A DNA stretch of 9,700 bases, from positions 1-9,700 of the forward strand of contig DEYX01000252.1 of assembly GCA_002365025.1 (NCBI GenBank). The letters run 5' to 3'. A program made the translations under genes and the position numbers. Positions 1 to 6,418 of the stretch are shown here, piece by piece (the stretch's first letter is position 1; every line of letters starts with the position of its first letter). This DNA is from Hungatella sp. UBA3147. GTDB taxonomy: Bacteria; Bacillota; Clostridia; Lachnospirales; Lachnospiraceae. The notes under the pieces are model-generated. The model was not told the origin of the DNA and searched no databases. It saw only the letters and a program-made list of their open reading frames with translations.

Positions 1-873
1 AAACAGGGGTTCCATACGCTTTACTTCAAATTCCATCCGGATGCCGGAAGATAAGCGTTCGATCAGTTCCTCCAGGGAGCTGTTCCCTTCTTGTGTTTCC
101 TCTGCATTCATGGCCGCACCGATGGCCGCAAATAAGTGGGAATGCTCCGGTGCGATGATCTCATCTCCGGATAAATGCAGGGTGCGGACAAATGCCTTCT
201 GAAGCTCCGGAAGGAAATGGAGCGGGCCGCCTAAGAAGGCCACATGGCCCCTGATGGGCTTTCCGCAAGCCAGACCGCTGATGGTCTGATTCACCACTGC
301 CTGAAAAGTGGAAGCGGCAAGATCTTCTCTGGTAGCCCCTTCATTGATAAGCGGCTGGATGTCCGTTTTAGCAAATACGCCGCAGCGCGCGGCAATGGGG
401 TAAATGGCCTTATAATTGGCCGCATATTCATTTAAACCGGAGGCATCAGTCTGTAAAAGCGCTGCCATCTGATCGATAAAGGACCCGGTGCCGCCGGCAC
501 AGATCCCGTTCATACGCTGGTCAATGCCGCCGGTGAAGTAAATAATTTTTGCATCTTCTCCGCCGAGTTCGATTGCCACGTCGGTCTGTGGGGCATAATC
601 CTTAAGAGAGGTCGCGACCGATACTACCTCCTGGACAAAGGGAACCTTTAAATGCTTGGACAGAGTTAATCCACCAGAGCCTGTGATGGCAGGGCGTATT
701 TCCATAGGGCCCAACTTATCAAAGGCCTTCTTTAAAAGGCCTGCCAGTGTTTCCTGTATGTTTGCAAAATGCCGCTCATAATCAGCGAACAAGATCTCAT
801 GGTCTTCGTTTAATACAGCTATTTTAACCGTTGTTGAACCGATATCGATTCCTAATGTGTGATATGTAATCAT
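1..873 (-). CDS. Acyl-CoA dehydratase activase (BadF/BadG/HgdC family), N-terminal part, runs off window
   Basis: Reading leftwards from ATG 873-871 gives 291 codons with no stop before the window edge. The protein opens with an ASKHA ATPase phosphate-binding motif (DIGSTTVK, residues 10-17) and carries the two cysteines expected to bridge the homodimer's [4Fe-4S] cluster: C125 in GICAGGTGSF and C164 in RCGVFAKTD. By family knowledge such activases hydrolyse ATP to push a low-potential electron into 2-hydroxyacyl-CoA dehydratases. A stand-alone HgdC activator is about 260 residues; this frame continues past GAAMNA (251-256) into a charged linker and KRMEPLF at the edge. That fits the very large clostridial proteins that fuse two activase domains to dehydratase-like domains, but the rest is unseen. 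AGGAGG sits at 898-893, 19 nt upstream of the ATG, with a small hairpin in between; no other in-frame start is near. It is divergent from corA. Confidence 0.88.
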   Translation of the reverse strand, partial: MITYHTLGIDIGSTTVKIAVLNEDHEILFADYERHFANIQETLAGLLKKAFDKLGPMEIRPAITGSGGLTLSKHLKVPFVQEVVSVATSLKDYAPQTDVAIELGGEDAKIIYFTGGIDQRMNGICAGGTGSFIDQMAALLQTDASGLNEYAANYKAIYPIAARCGVFAKTDIQPLINEGATREDLAASTFQAVVNQTISGLACGKPIRGHVAFLGGPLHFLPELQKAFVRTLHLSGDEIIAPEHSHLFAAIGAAMNAEETQEGNSSLEELIERLSSGIRMEFEVKRMEPLF

Positions 874-879
874 ATGTGC

Positions 880-890
880 GGGGTATCCCC
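880..890 (-). promoter_or_regulatory. Mini-hairpin between ribosome binding site and start codon
   Basis: A GGGG-TAT-CCCC inverted repeat (4-bp stem, 3-nt loop) lies between the AGGAGG at 893-898 and the activase ATG at 871-873 (minus strand). The linear gap from Shine-Dalgarno to ATG is 19 nt, longer than optimal. If the 11-nt hairpin folds, the effective gap becomes about 8 nt, which is normal. The repeat is seen directly; that it tunes translation is inference. Confidence 0.4.
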
Positions 891-969
891 TGCCTCCTTT
901 TGTGTAAAAGTAAGTTGCTGACTCACCGAACATCAGTTTAACATAAAATAAGAAATAATACAATTGCCA

Positions 970-990
970 TAACATGCTAAAAAAATGTTA
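970..990. repeat. AT-rich dyad TAACAT-N9-ATGTTA in divergent intergenic region
   Basis: TAACAT (970-975) and ATGTTA (985-990) form a 6-bp inverted repeat with a 9-nt A-rich spacer. A third TAACAT lies at 939-944 in direct orientation. A further imperfect dyad, TTgtTTAAgTTAAcgAA, is at 1004-1020, 17 bp before the corA -35 box. The position between divergent activase and corA genes suits an operator, but AT-rich DNA produces such dyads by chance and no named regulator matches. I saw no convincing promoter for the activase gene here. Confidence 0.3.
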
Positions 991-1037
991 ATTCTAGTAA
1001 AATTTGTTTAAGTTAACGAAAAGGGGTTCCTTTTCAT

Positions 1038-1066
1038 TTGACAAAAATGGCCTGGGAAATTATAAT
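1038..1066 (+). promoter_or_regulatory. Consensus sigma-A promoter for corA operon
   Basis: TTGACA at 1038-1043 and TATAAT at 1061-1066 are separated by exactly 17 bp, a perfect match to the housekeeping sigma-A consensus. Transcription would start near 1073, giving a leader of roughly 54 nt before the corA ATG at 1127. No other strong promoter is visible before pyk, so this one probably drives corA, the rhomboid-like gene and pyk. Confidence 0.92.
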
Positions 1067-1126
1067 GTATAAGTCAAAGTCTGCCAACGTTTTTATTTAG
1101 ATTTTTCAGTGAAAGAGAGAAAAGCT

Positions 1127-2068
1127 ATGATTCAGATTTATAAAACAGAAGACGGCCTGATTCAGCAAAAGGATGAGCTTTCTCCCGGTTCCTGGATCGC
1201 CCTTACAAATCCTACTGCCACAGAGATCCTGGAAATCGCCAATACCTGTAAAATCGATCCCGATGATTTAAGGGCTCCTCTTGATGAGGAAGAACGTTCC
1301 CGTATCCAGACGGAGGATTATTACACACTTATCCTGGTAGACGTTCCAACCATAGAGGAACGCGGCGGCAAGGACTGGTATGTTACCATACCAATGGGTA
1401 TCATAACGACTGATGATGCTATTATTACAGTCTGTCTGGAAGACACCACAGTTCTTAATGCATTTATGGACGGCAGGGTAAGGGATTTCCACACTTATAT
1501 GAAAACCCGGTTTATCCTGCAGATTCTTTATAAGAATGCATCTTTGTATCTGCAATATTTAAGGATTATTGACAAAAAGAGCGGGGAGGTGGAAGAGAAG
1601 CTTCATAAATCCACTAAGAACCGGGAACTTATCGAGCTTCTGGAGCTGGAAAAGAGCCTTGTTTACTTTACCACATCTTTACGCTCCAATGAGATGGTGC
1701 TTGAAAAACTGATGAGAAATGAAAAAATCAAGAAGTACCCTGAGGATACGGAGCTTTTGGAGGATGTCATTGTAGAGAACAAGCAGGCGATCGAGATGGC
1801 AAACATCTACAGCGGGATTTTAAGCGGGACCATGGATGCATTTGCTTCCGTTATATCCAATAACCTAAATATTGTAATGAAGTTTCTGGCAACCATTACC
1901 ATTGTAATGTCCATACCAACTATGGTGGCAAGCTTTTACGGAATGAATGTTAATTCCCTTGGCATGCCTTTTGCTGATAATCCTCATGGCTTTATCATCG
2001 TTTTAGGTCTGACGCTGGCCCTAACGCTGATAGTAGCGTGGATTTTTTCTAAAAAGGATCTGTTTTAG
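1127..2068 (+). CDS. corA: CorA-family divalent metal ion transporter
   Basis: This 313-residue inner-membrane protein belongs to the CorA/MIT family, pentameric channels that admit Mg2+ (in some members Co2+, Ni2+ or Zn2+). A soluble acidic N-terminal domain and a long charged helical stretch (about residues 145-225) precede two membrane segments near the C-terminus (about 252-271 and 288-307). The signature YGMN sits at 271-274, directly after TM1, as the family requires, and the protein ends in the basic tail SKKDLF. The ATG at 1127 is preferred over an in-frame GTG at 1109: only the ATG has a purine-rich, weak Shine-Dalgarno (AAGAGAG, about 7 nt upstream), and MIQIYKTEDG is a natural N-terminus. 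It is the first gene of the cluster, 74 bp ahead of the rhomboid-like gene. Metal selectivity cannot be read from the sequence. Confidence 0.93.
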   Translation: MIQIYKTEDGLIQQKDELSPGSWIALTNPTATEILEIANTCKIDPDDLRAPLDEEERSRIQTEDYYTLILVDVPTIEERGGKDWYVTIPMGIITTDDAIITVCLEDTTVLNAFMDGRVRDFHTYMKTRFILQILYKNASLYLQYLRIIDKKSGEVEEKLHKSTKNRELIELLELEKSLVYFTTSLRSNEMVLEKLMRNEKIKKYPEDTELLEDVIVENKQAIEMANIYSGILSGTMDAFASVISNNLNIVMKFLATITIVMSIPTMVASFYGMNVNSLGMPFADNPHGFIIVLGLTLALTLIVAWIFSKKDLF

Positions 2069-2109
2069 CTTTAGCAGCAAAGAGGAAACACCCTGGGGGT
2101 ATACCTTTA

Positions 2110-2128
2110 TGCCCAAAAGTCGTGGGCA
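2110..2128 (+). repeat. Small hairpin ahead of the rhomboid-like gene
   Basis: TGCCC (2110-2114) and GGGCA (2124-2128) form a 5-bp stem with a 9-nt loop, just before the GAGGAAAG ribosome binding site. A perfect 8-bp palindrome, GGTATACC, lies at 2098-2105. There is no T-run, so this is not a terminator. Any processing or translational role is inference. Confidence 0.25.
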
Positions 2129-2142
2129 GAAAAGAGGAAAGC

Positions 2143-2988
2143 ATGAAGTTTTTTTATAATTTTGAACACAGATTCAGAAAGTATGCGATTCCGAATCTGA
2201 TGTACTATATCATCGGTATGTATGGTGTGGGACTCTTAATGGAGATGCTCGCACCGGGATTTTACTGGCAGTACCTGTCCCTTGACGCCGGAAAGATACT
2301 TAGCGGCCAGGTGTGGAGAATAGCCACTTTTATGATTTATCCGCCGGGAGGCGGCACATTTTTAAGCCTGATCAGCATGTATTTGTATTACATGCTGGGA
2401 GTAAACTTGGAGAGGATCTGGGGAGCATTCCGTTTTAATGTCTATTTCTTCATGGGAGTCATCGGTCATGTGGCGGCGGCGCTGATCGTGTATGTTTTCA
2501 TGGGAAAAACGGTATATCTGACAACGGAATTTCTCAATTATTCCCTGTTCTTTGCCTTTGCCGCCACATTTCCGGATTTGGAATTCCTTTTGTTTTTCGT
2601 GATTCCCATAAAAGCCAAATGGCTGGCCATCTTTAACGGAATCTATTTCCTGTATGGCTTTATCACTGGCAATATAGCGACCAGAGTCACGATATTCATG
2701 TCCTTATTGAACTTTATCATCTTTTTTGTTTTGACACGGAATTTAAGCCGGTTCAATCCAAAAGAGATTAAAAGAAAGCAAAATTTTAATAAGCAGATGA
2801 AGATAAAGCCCCAGGGATGGACACACCACCGGTGTGCCGTTTGCGGGCGGACCGAAAAGGACTCCCCAAACCTGGAATTCCGATATTGTTCAAAATGTGA
2901 AGGCAGTTTTGAATACTGTTCTGAGCATTTGTATACACATAAACATGTAACACCGTCCAACCCCACAACCGGTGATACGACCAACTAG
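2143..2988 (+). CDS. Rhomboid-like membrane protein without catalytic dyad, with C-terminal Cys/His zinc-finger-like tail
   Basis: This 281-residue protein has about six hydrophobic segments (roughly 17-36, 72-86, 98-119, 131-143, 148-170, 181-198). Rhomboid hallmarks are present: GQVWRIAT (55-62) resembles the loop-1 GQxWRxxT motif, and LGVNLERIWGAFRF (85-98) resembles the segment linking TM2 to TM3. The protease motif GxSG is absent (the corresponding helix reads FLNYSLFFAF), and I see no histidine in the last segment. It is therefore probably a non-proteolytic rhomboid-fold protein. A basic linker (about 204-222) leads to a soluble tail with C231, C234, C249, C252, C259, H262, H266 and H268, a plausible metal site. 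ATG 2143, with GAGGAAAG 5' of it, is chosen over GTG 2122. It lies 15 bp ahead of pyk in the same probable operon. Function is not known to me. Confidence 0.75.
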   Translation: MKFFYNFEHRFRKYAIPNLMYYIIGMYGVGLLMEMLAPGFYWQYLSLDAGKILSGQVWRIATFMIYPPGGGTFLSLISMYLYYMLGVNLERIWGAFRFNVYFFMGVIGHVAAALIVYVFMGKTVYLTTEFLNYSLFFAFAATFPDLEFLLFFVIPIKAKWLAIFNGIYFLYGFITGNIATRVTIFMSLLNFIIFFVLTRNLSRFNPKEIKRKQNFNKQMKIKPQGWTHHRCAVCGRTEKDSPNLEFRYCSKCEGSFEYCSEHLYTHKHVTPSNPTTGDTTN

Positions 2989-3003
2989 CTACGGAGGATA
3001 ACG

Positions 3004-4440
3004 ATGAAGAGAACCAAGATTATTTGCACCATGGGACCTAATACCAACGATTACGCAATGATGAAGGCACTTGCCGAGCACGGCATGGATGTTGCCAGAT
3101 TCAACTTTTCACACGGTGATTACGAGGAGCAGAAAATGCGCCTTAATTTACTGAAGAGCATCCGTGAGGAACTTGACCTTCCGATTGCAGCACTTCTTGA
3201 TACAAAAGGACCGGAGATTCGTACCGGACTTTTGAAGGACGGCAAAAAGGTGAATCTGAAAGAGGAAGAAATCTATATCCTGACAACAGAGGAAATCGTT
3301 GGAGATGAGACAAAGGGACATATTAACTATGATGGTCTGAATGAAGATGTAATCCCAGGAAACCGTATCCTCATTGATGATGGCCTGATTGAACTGGAAG
3401 TCATCGAGGTAAAGGGCAAAGAGATTACATGCAAGATCATTAACGGCGGCGAGCTGGGAGAGAGAAAAGGCGTCAATGTTCCTAATGTTAAGGTAAAGCT
3501 TCCGGCACTTACAGATAAGGATAAAATGGATATAAAGTTTGGTATCGAGCAGGGCTTTGATTTCATTGCAGCTTCCTTTGTACGTACTGCTGATGCTATA
3601 AACGAAATAAAGAAAATTCTGGAAGAGCATGGTTCCAATATTGCTGTTATTGCCAAGATCGAAAACGCGGAAGGCATTGAAAACCTGGATGATATCATCG
3701 AAGCCAGCGACGGCATCATGGTTGCCCGCGGCGACATGGGAGTTGAGATCCCGGCACAGGAGGTTCCATTCATTCAGAAGCGTATCATCGAAAAATGCAA
3801 CGAAGCCTGCAAACCTGTTATTACGGCAACCCAGATGTTGGATTCCATGATCCGCAATCCCCGCCCAACCAGAGCAGAGGTAACGGACGTGGCAAATGCA
3901 GTTTATGACGGAACAGATGCAGTAATGCTTTCCGGTGAGACCGCTATGGGTAAATATCCGGTTGAAGCTCTTTCCATGATGGCTTCCATCGTAGAGGAGA
4001 CAGAAAAGCATCTGGATTACAGCGCATACAGAGAGCGCAAGGTTTCTGCTGTTAATGTGCATAATGTATCCAATGCAGTATGTTATTCTTCCGTTTCCAC
4101 AGCTCATGATCTGGGAGCCAGTGTGATCGTTGCGCCAAGCATCACTGGCTTCACTACAAGGATGTTATCCAAATGGAGACCGGAAAGCCTTATCATCGGT
4201 CTGTCTCCAAGTGCTTCCGCCCTTCGCCAGATGCAGTTATACTGGGGCGTAAAGCCATTCCATGGAAAACGTGCGGAGTCCACTGACGTTTTGATTTATT
4301 CCTCCATGGAACTGTTAAAGTCAAAAGGTATTGTAAAGGAAAATGAAACGGTAGTGGTTACTGCCGGTGTGGTGAATCCGGTAAGAAAAAATGAGCCGGC
4401 AGCTCATACCAACATCATGAGGGTCGTAACCGTAGATTAA
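3004..4440 (+). CDS. pyk: Pyruvate kinase
   Basis: Pyruvate kinase transfers phosphate from phosphoenolpyruvate to ADP, the last ATP-yielding step of glycolysis, in the cytosol. At 478 residues it is the short form, without the extra C-terminal PEP-utiliser-like domain that many Bacilli carry. Visible landmarks are TKIICTMGP (4-12), ARFNFSHG (31-38) with R32 and N34, LDTKGPEIRTG (65-75), the catalytic lysine K218 in AKIENAEG, metal ligands E220 and D244 in ARGDMG, and the substrate-binding T276 in ITATQML. Glu71 occupies the position that, in this family, separates K+-dependent (Glu) from K+-independent (Lys) enzymes, so K+ dependence is predicted. GGAGG at 2993-2997 is 6 nt before the ATG. 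It follows the rhomboid-like gene by 15 bp and was probably co-transcribed from the corA promoter. Confidence 0.98.
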   Translation: MKRTKIICTMGPNTNDYAMMKALAEHGMDVARFNFSHGDYEEQKMRLNLLKSIREELDLPIAALLDTKGPEIRTGLLKDGKKVNLKEEEIYILTTEEIVGDETKGHINYDGLNEDVIPGNRILIDDGLIELEVIEVKGKEITCKIINGGELGERKGVNVPNVKVKLPALTDKDKMDIKFGIEQGFDFIAASFVRTADAINEIKKILEEHGSNIAVIAKIENAEGIENLDDIIEASDGIMVARGDMGVEIPAQEVPFIQKRIIEKCNEACKPVITATQMLDSMIRNPRPTRAEVTDVANAVYDGTDAVMLSGETAMGKYPVEALSMMASIVEETEKHLDYSAYRERKVSAVNVHNVSNAVCYSSVSTAHDLGASVIVAPSITGFTTRMLSKWRPESLIIGLSPSASALRQMQLYWGVKPFHGKRAESTDVLIYSSMELLKSKGIVKENETVVVTAGVVNPVRKNEPAAHTNIMRVVTVD

Positions 4441-4455
4441 GGGATGCCCGTGACC

Positions 4456-4502
4456 GATTAAAACCGCAGGTTTTAAAATCGCGCACCGCGGATAACACCT
4501 GC
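4456..4502 (+). terminator. Weak terminator-like or structured 3' end after pyk
   Basis: AAAACC-GCA-GGTTTT (4460-4474) forms a 6-bp hairpin shortly after the pyk stop, followed by CGCG-CAC-CGCG (4480-4490). GCAGGT (4466-4471) can alternatively pair with ACCTGC (4497-4502). No proper T-run follows, so termination here would be weak or partial, and some read-through into lysA is possible. Confidence 0.3.
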
Positions 4503-4527
4503 TATGAATAATTATACAAGAAAAGTG

Positions 4528-4556
4528 TAGACAAAGGAGTCTATCCCCGGTACAAT
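4528..4556 (+). promoter_or_regulatory. Candidate sigma-A promoter for lysA
   Basis: TAGACA (4528-4533; 5 of 6 match to TTGACA) and TACAAT (4551-4556; 5 of 6 match to TATAAT) are spaced 17 bp apart. Transcription would begin near 4563, inside the left arm of the 4557-4610 inverted repeat, and leave a leader of about 65 nt. This would let lysA be expressed apart from the corA-pyk cluster. Confidence 0.55.
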
Positions 4557-4610
4557 GTAGCTTACAGCAGATGTGCCGGAGACAGGCTCTTTTTGCATAT
4601 GGTAAGCTAC
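4557..4610 (+). promoter_or_regulatory. Long inverted repeat in lysA leader (operator or RNA hairpin)
   Basis: GTAGCTTAC (4557-4565) and GTAAGCTAC (4602-4610) are a perfect 9-bp inverted repeat. Inside it, ATGTGC (4571-4576) pairs with GCATAT (4595-4600), allowing one G-U, and the inner loop carries CTCTTTTT. The right arm ends 2-3 nt before the lysA ribosome binding region (GAGGAGAGG). The left arm starts immediately after the candidate -10 box, so the repeat could be a DNA operator over the start site or, if transcription starts further upstream, an RNA hairpin next to the ribosome binding site. It lacks the conserved core of the lysine riboswitch. Confidence 0.5.
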
Positions 4611-4627
4611 GAGAGGAGAGGAAAGCT

Positions 4628-5899
4628 ATGGACAAGAGACCATTTGTTACAAAGGAAAAGTTAGAAGAGATCGCGCGAGAGTATCCAACGCCTTTTCATA
4701 TATACGACGAAAAGGGAATCAGGGAGAATGCCCGGAAGTTAAAGGAGGCGTTTTCCTGGAATAAAGGGTACCGGGAGTATTTTGCGGTTAAGGCCACGCC
4801 CAATCCATTTATCCTGAATATTTTAAAGGATTATGGGTGCGGAGCGGACTGTTCATCCATGACAGAGCTTATGATGTCTGATTGCCTTGGCTTTACCGGC
4901 TCTGATATCATGTTTTCATCCAATGACACGCCTGCAGAGGAATTCCAGTATGCGGACAAAATCGGCGGTATCATCAATCTGGACGACATCACTCATATAG
5001 AATTTCTTAAAAAAACCATCGGGCATATTCCGGAGACCATCAGCTGCCGTTATAATCCGGGCGGTATATTTAAGATCAGCAATGACATTATGGATAATCC
5101 GGGAGATTCCAAATATGGGATGACGACCGAGCAGATGTTTGAGGCCTTCCGTATATTGAAAAGCAATGGAGCCAAAAACTTCGGAATTCATGCTTTTTTA
5201 GCGAGCAACACGGTAACCAATGAATATTATCCTCTTCTTGCAAAGGTGCTTTTCGAGCTTGCGGTAGAGCTTAAAAAGGAGACGGGAGCCCATATCTCTT
5301 TCATAAACCTGTCAGGAGGAATTGGAATTCCTTACCGTCCTGGGGAAGAGTCTAATGACATCAAGGCCATCGGTGAAGGGGTCAGAGCGGTTTATGAAGA
5401 AATCCTGGTGCCGGAAGGAATGGGAGATGTGGCAATTTACACAGAGCTTGGACGCTTCATGCTTGGGCCTTACGGCGGACTGGTAACAAGGGCCATTCAT
5501 GAGAAGCACACCCACAAGGAATACATCGGCGTTGATGCCTGTGCGGTTAATTTGATGAGACCGGCCATGTATGGGGCTTACCACCATATCTCTGTTATGG
5601 GAAAAGAAGGAGATGTGTGCGGCCATAAATATGATGTGGTGGGCTCTCTCTGTGAAAATAATGACAAATTCGCTATTGACCGGAACCTGCCTGAGATATC
5701 CGTGGGCGATCTGCTTTTCATTCACGATACGGGAGCTCATGGCTTTGCCATGGGATATAATTATAATGGGAAATTAAAGTCTGCAGAGCTGCTCCTAAAA
5801 GAAGATGGATCCGTTCAGATGATCCGCAGGGCCGAGACTCCCAGGGATTATTTTGCCACCTTTGATTTTTGTGACGTGCTGAAGGATATGAAATATTAA
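4628..5899 (+). CDS. lysA: Diaminopimelate decarboxylase
   Basis: LysA decarboxylates meso-2,6-diaminopimelate to L-lysine, the last step of lysine synthesis, using PLP. This 423-residue fold-III enzyme shows the PLP-binding lysine K55 in FAVKATPNP, the cofactor-stacking H188 in IHAFLASN, the glycine-rich phosphate loop around LSGGIGIPYRPG (228-239), ELGRFMLGPYG (273-283), and the active-site cysteine pair CEN (C342, E343) in GSLCENND. In the last motif, GAHGFAMGYNYNGK (369-382), His371 stands where many LysA proteins have Tyr (GAY); this looks like a subgroup variant rather than damage. The ATG at 4628 is chosen because GGAGAGG sits directly upstream; an in-frame ATG at 4571 lies inside the leader repeat and has no such site. 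Length is normal for LysA. A related carboxynorspermidine-type decarboxylase is less likely. Confidence 0.92.
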   Translation: MDKRPFVTKEKLEEIAREYPTPFHIYDEKGIRENARKLKEAFSWNKGYREYFAVKATPNPFILNILKDYGCGADCSSMTELMMSDCLGFTGSDIMFSSNDTPAEEFQYADKIGGIINLDDITHIEFLKKTIGHIPETISCRYNPGGIFKISNDIMDNPGDSKYGMTTEQMFEAFRILKSNGAKNFGIHAFLASNTVTNEYYPLLAKVLFELAVELKKETGAHISFINLSGGIGIPYRPGEESNDIKAIGEGVRAVYEEILVPEGMGDVAIYTELGRFMLGPYGGLVTRAIHEKHTHKEYIGVDACAVNLMRPAMYGAYHHISVMGKEGDVCGHKYDVVGSLCENNDKFAIDRNLPEISVGDLLFIHDTGAHGFAMGYNYNGKLKSAELLLKEDGSVQMIRRAETPRDYFATFDFCDVLKDMKY

Positions 5900-5924
5900 T
5901 ACTTTCGTAAGAAAATATAAATGA

Positions 5925-5971
5925 GGGAGAGATTGTTTCCGGAGATTCAGGAAACTTCTCTCCTGTTTTTT
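5925..5971 (+). terminator. Rho-independent terminator of lysA
   Basis: Starting 25 nt after the lysA stop, GGGAGAG (5925-5931) pairs with CTCTCCT (5958-5964), and GTTTCC (5935-5940) pairs with GGAAAC (5950-5955), around a 9-nt loop. The stem is followed by G and six T residues (5966-5971). This is a strong intrinsic terminator on the plus strand. Confidence 0.92.
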
Positions 5972-6004
5972 ACCCGCAAACCATGTATTTTCTTAATTTG
6001 GGCA

Positions 6005-6043
6005 GAAAAATCCCTGTGCCACATGACACAGGGGAGATTTTTC
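6005..6043. terminator. Second, bidirectional terminator-like hairpin
   Basis: GAAAAAT (6005-6011) plus CCCTGTG (6012-6018) pairs with CACAGGG (6027-6033) plus ATTTTTC (6037-6043), with an 8-nt loop and a 3-nt bulge. A-run and T-run flank the GC-rich core, so it can work on either strand. It backs up the lysA terminator and could stop transcripts arriving from the convergent M20 gene, although that gene ends about 375 bp away. Confidence 0.75.
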
Positions 6044-6418
6044 TTAGGATTTTCGGATTTCAAAAAGGGTGAAAGGATAATTGATACATTGTGCATTTCT
6101 TATGGTATTAGTATAACACACCGCCTCGAGAAAAGTTTGTATATTGTTTGAATAGATTATGAAGATTTTCTTAATTCAATCTTCACGTGGAAAAATCAGA
6201 TGTAGATAAAATTGTAAAAAAATCTGGACTCTCCCTCATGAGCTATTTGAAAAATAATAGGTATTACACAACTAGTGACATAAATATGACCAATTAGCGG
6301 CATTATTCGGAAAGGTCCATGCCATTAATCTGAGAAGAGTTTGTCTGCATTGTGGGTTCCGTATTTTTCATCGTTTATTCGTTCTTTTACAGGAATCTAT
6401 GTTTATAGGAAGAAAATA
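6044..6418. other. AT-rich gene-free stretch between convergent lysA and M20 gene
   Basis: About 375 bp with stops in all frames and no ORF with a ribosome binding site. It holds an 8-bp inverted repeat, TGAAGATT (6160-6167) with AATCTTCA (6178-6185), and a 36-codon relic-like reading frame (listed separately). A TTGTGC-N17-TATAAC pair at 6089-6117 resembles a poor promoter but leads to no gene. No intrinsic terminator is visible close to the M20 stop on the minus strand. Nothing else is supported. Confidence 0.6.
6187..6297 (+). pseudogene. Possible relic of a MobC/ribbon-helix-helix-like protein (very tentative)
   Basis: A 36-codon frame from GTG 6187 to TAG 6295-6297 contains VDKIVKKSGLSLMSYLKNN. 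The pattern KKSGLSxxxYL recalls the second half of ribbon-helix-helix proteins of the MobC (plasmid mobilisation) type, where KKSGLSREAYLR-like stretches are common. There is no Shine-Dalgarno, an in-frame stop lies 5 codons upstream (6172-6174), and the match fades after 25 residues. It may be a decayed fragment of a mobile element, or chance. The resemblance is from memory, not a search. Confidence 0.18.

Noticed and set aside
1004..1020. Rex-like operator (TTGTT...TTAAC) before corA
   Set aside because: Half-site spacing is one base short, several symmetric positions mismatch, and corA is not a usual Rex target.
3148..4107. 319-codon minus-strand ORF inside pyk
   Set aside because: Pyruvate kinase is unambiguous on the plus strand; the antisense frame is a codon-usage shadow with a Cys/Ile-rich, motif-free translation.
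4478..4495. ACCGCGG sequence resembling the end of a T-box motif before lysA
   Set aside because: The preceding GGGTGG part, the specifier stem-loops and the downstream terminator of a T-box leader are all missing.
4441..4627. Lysine (L-box) riboswitch upstream of lysA
   Set aside because: The gap is about the right size, but the conserved core junction sequences are not present.
5921..6151. 76-codon plus-strand ORF after lysA
   Set aside because: It lies across two intrinsic terminators, and its hydrophobic translation comes from their stems and T-runs; it has no ribosome binding site.
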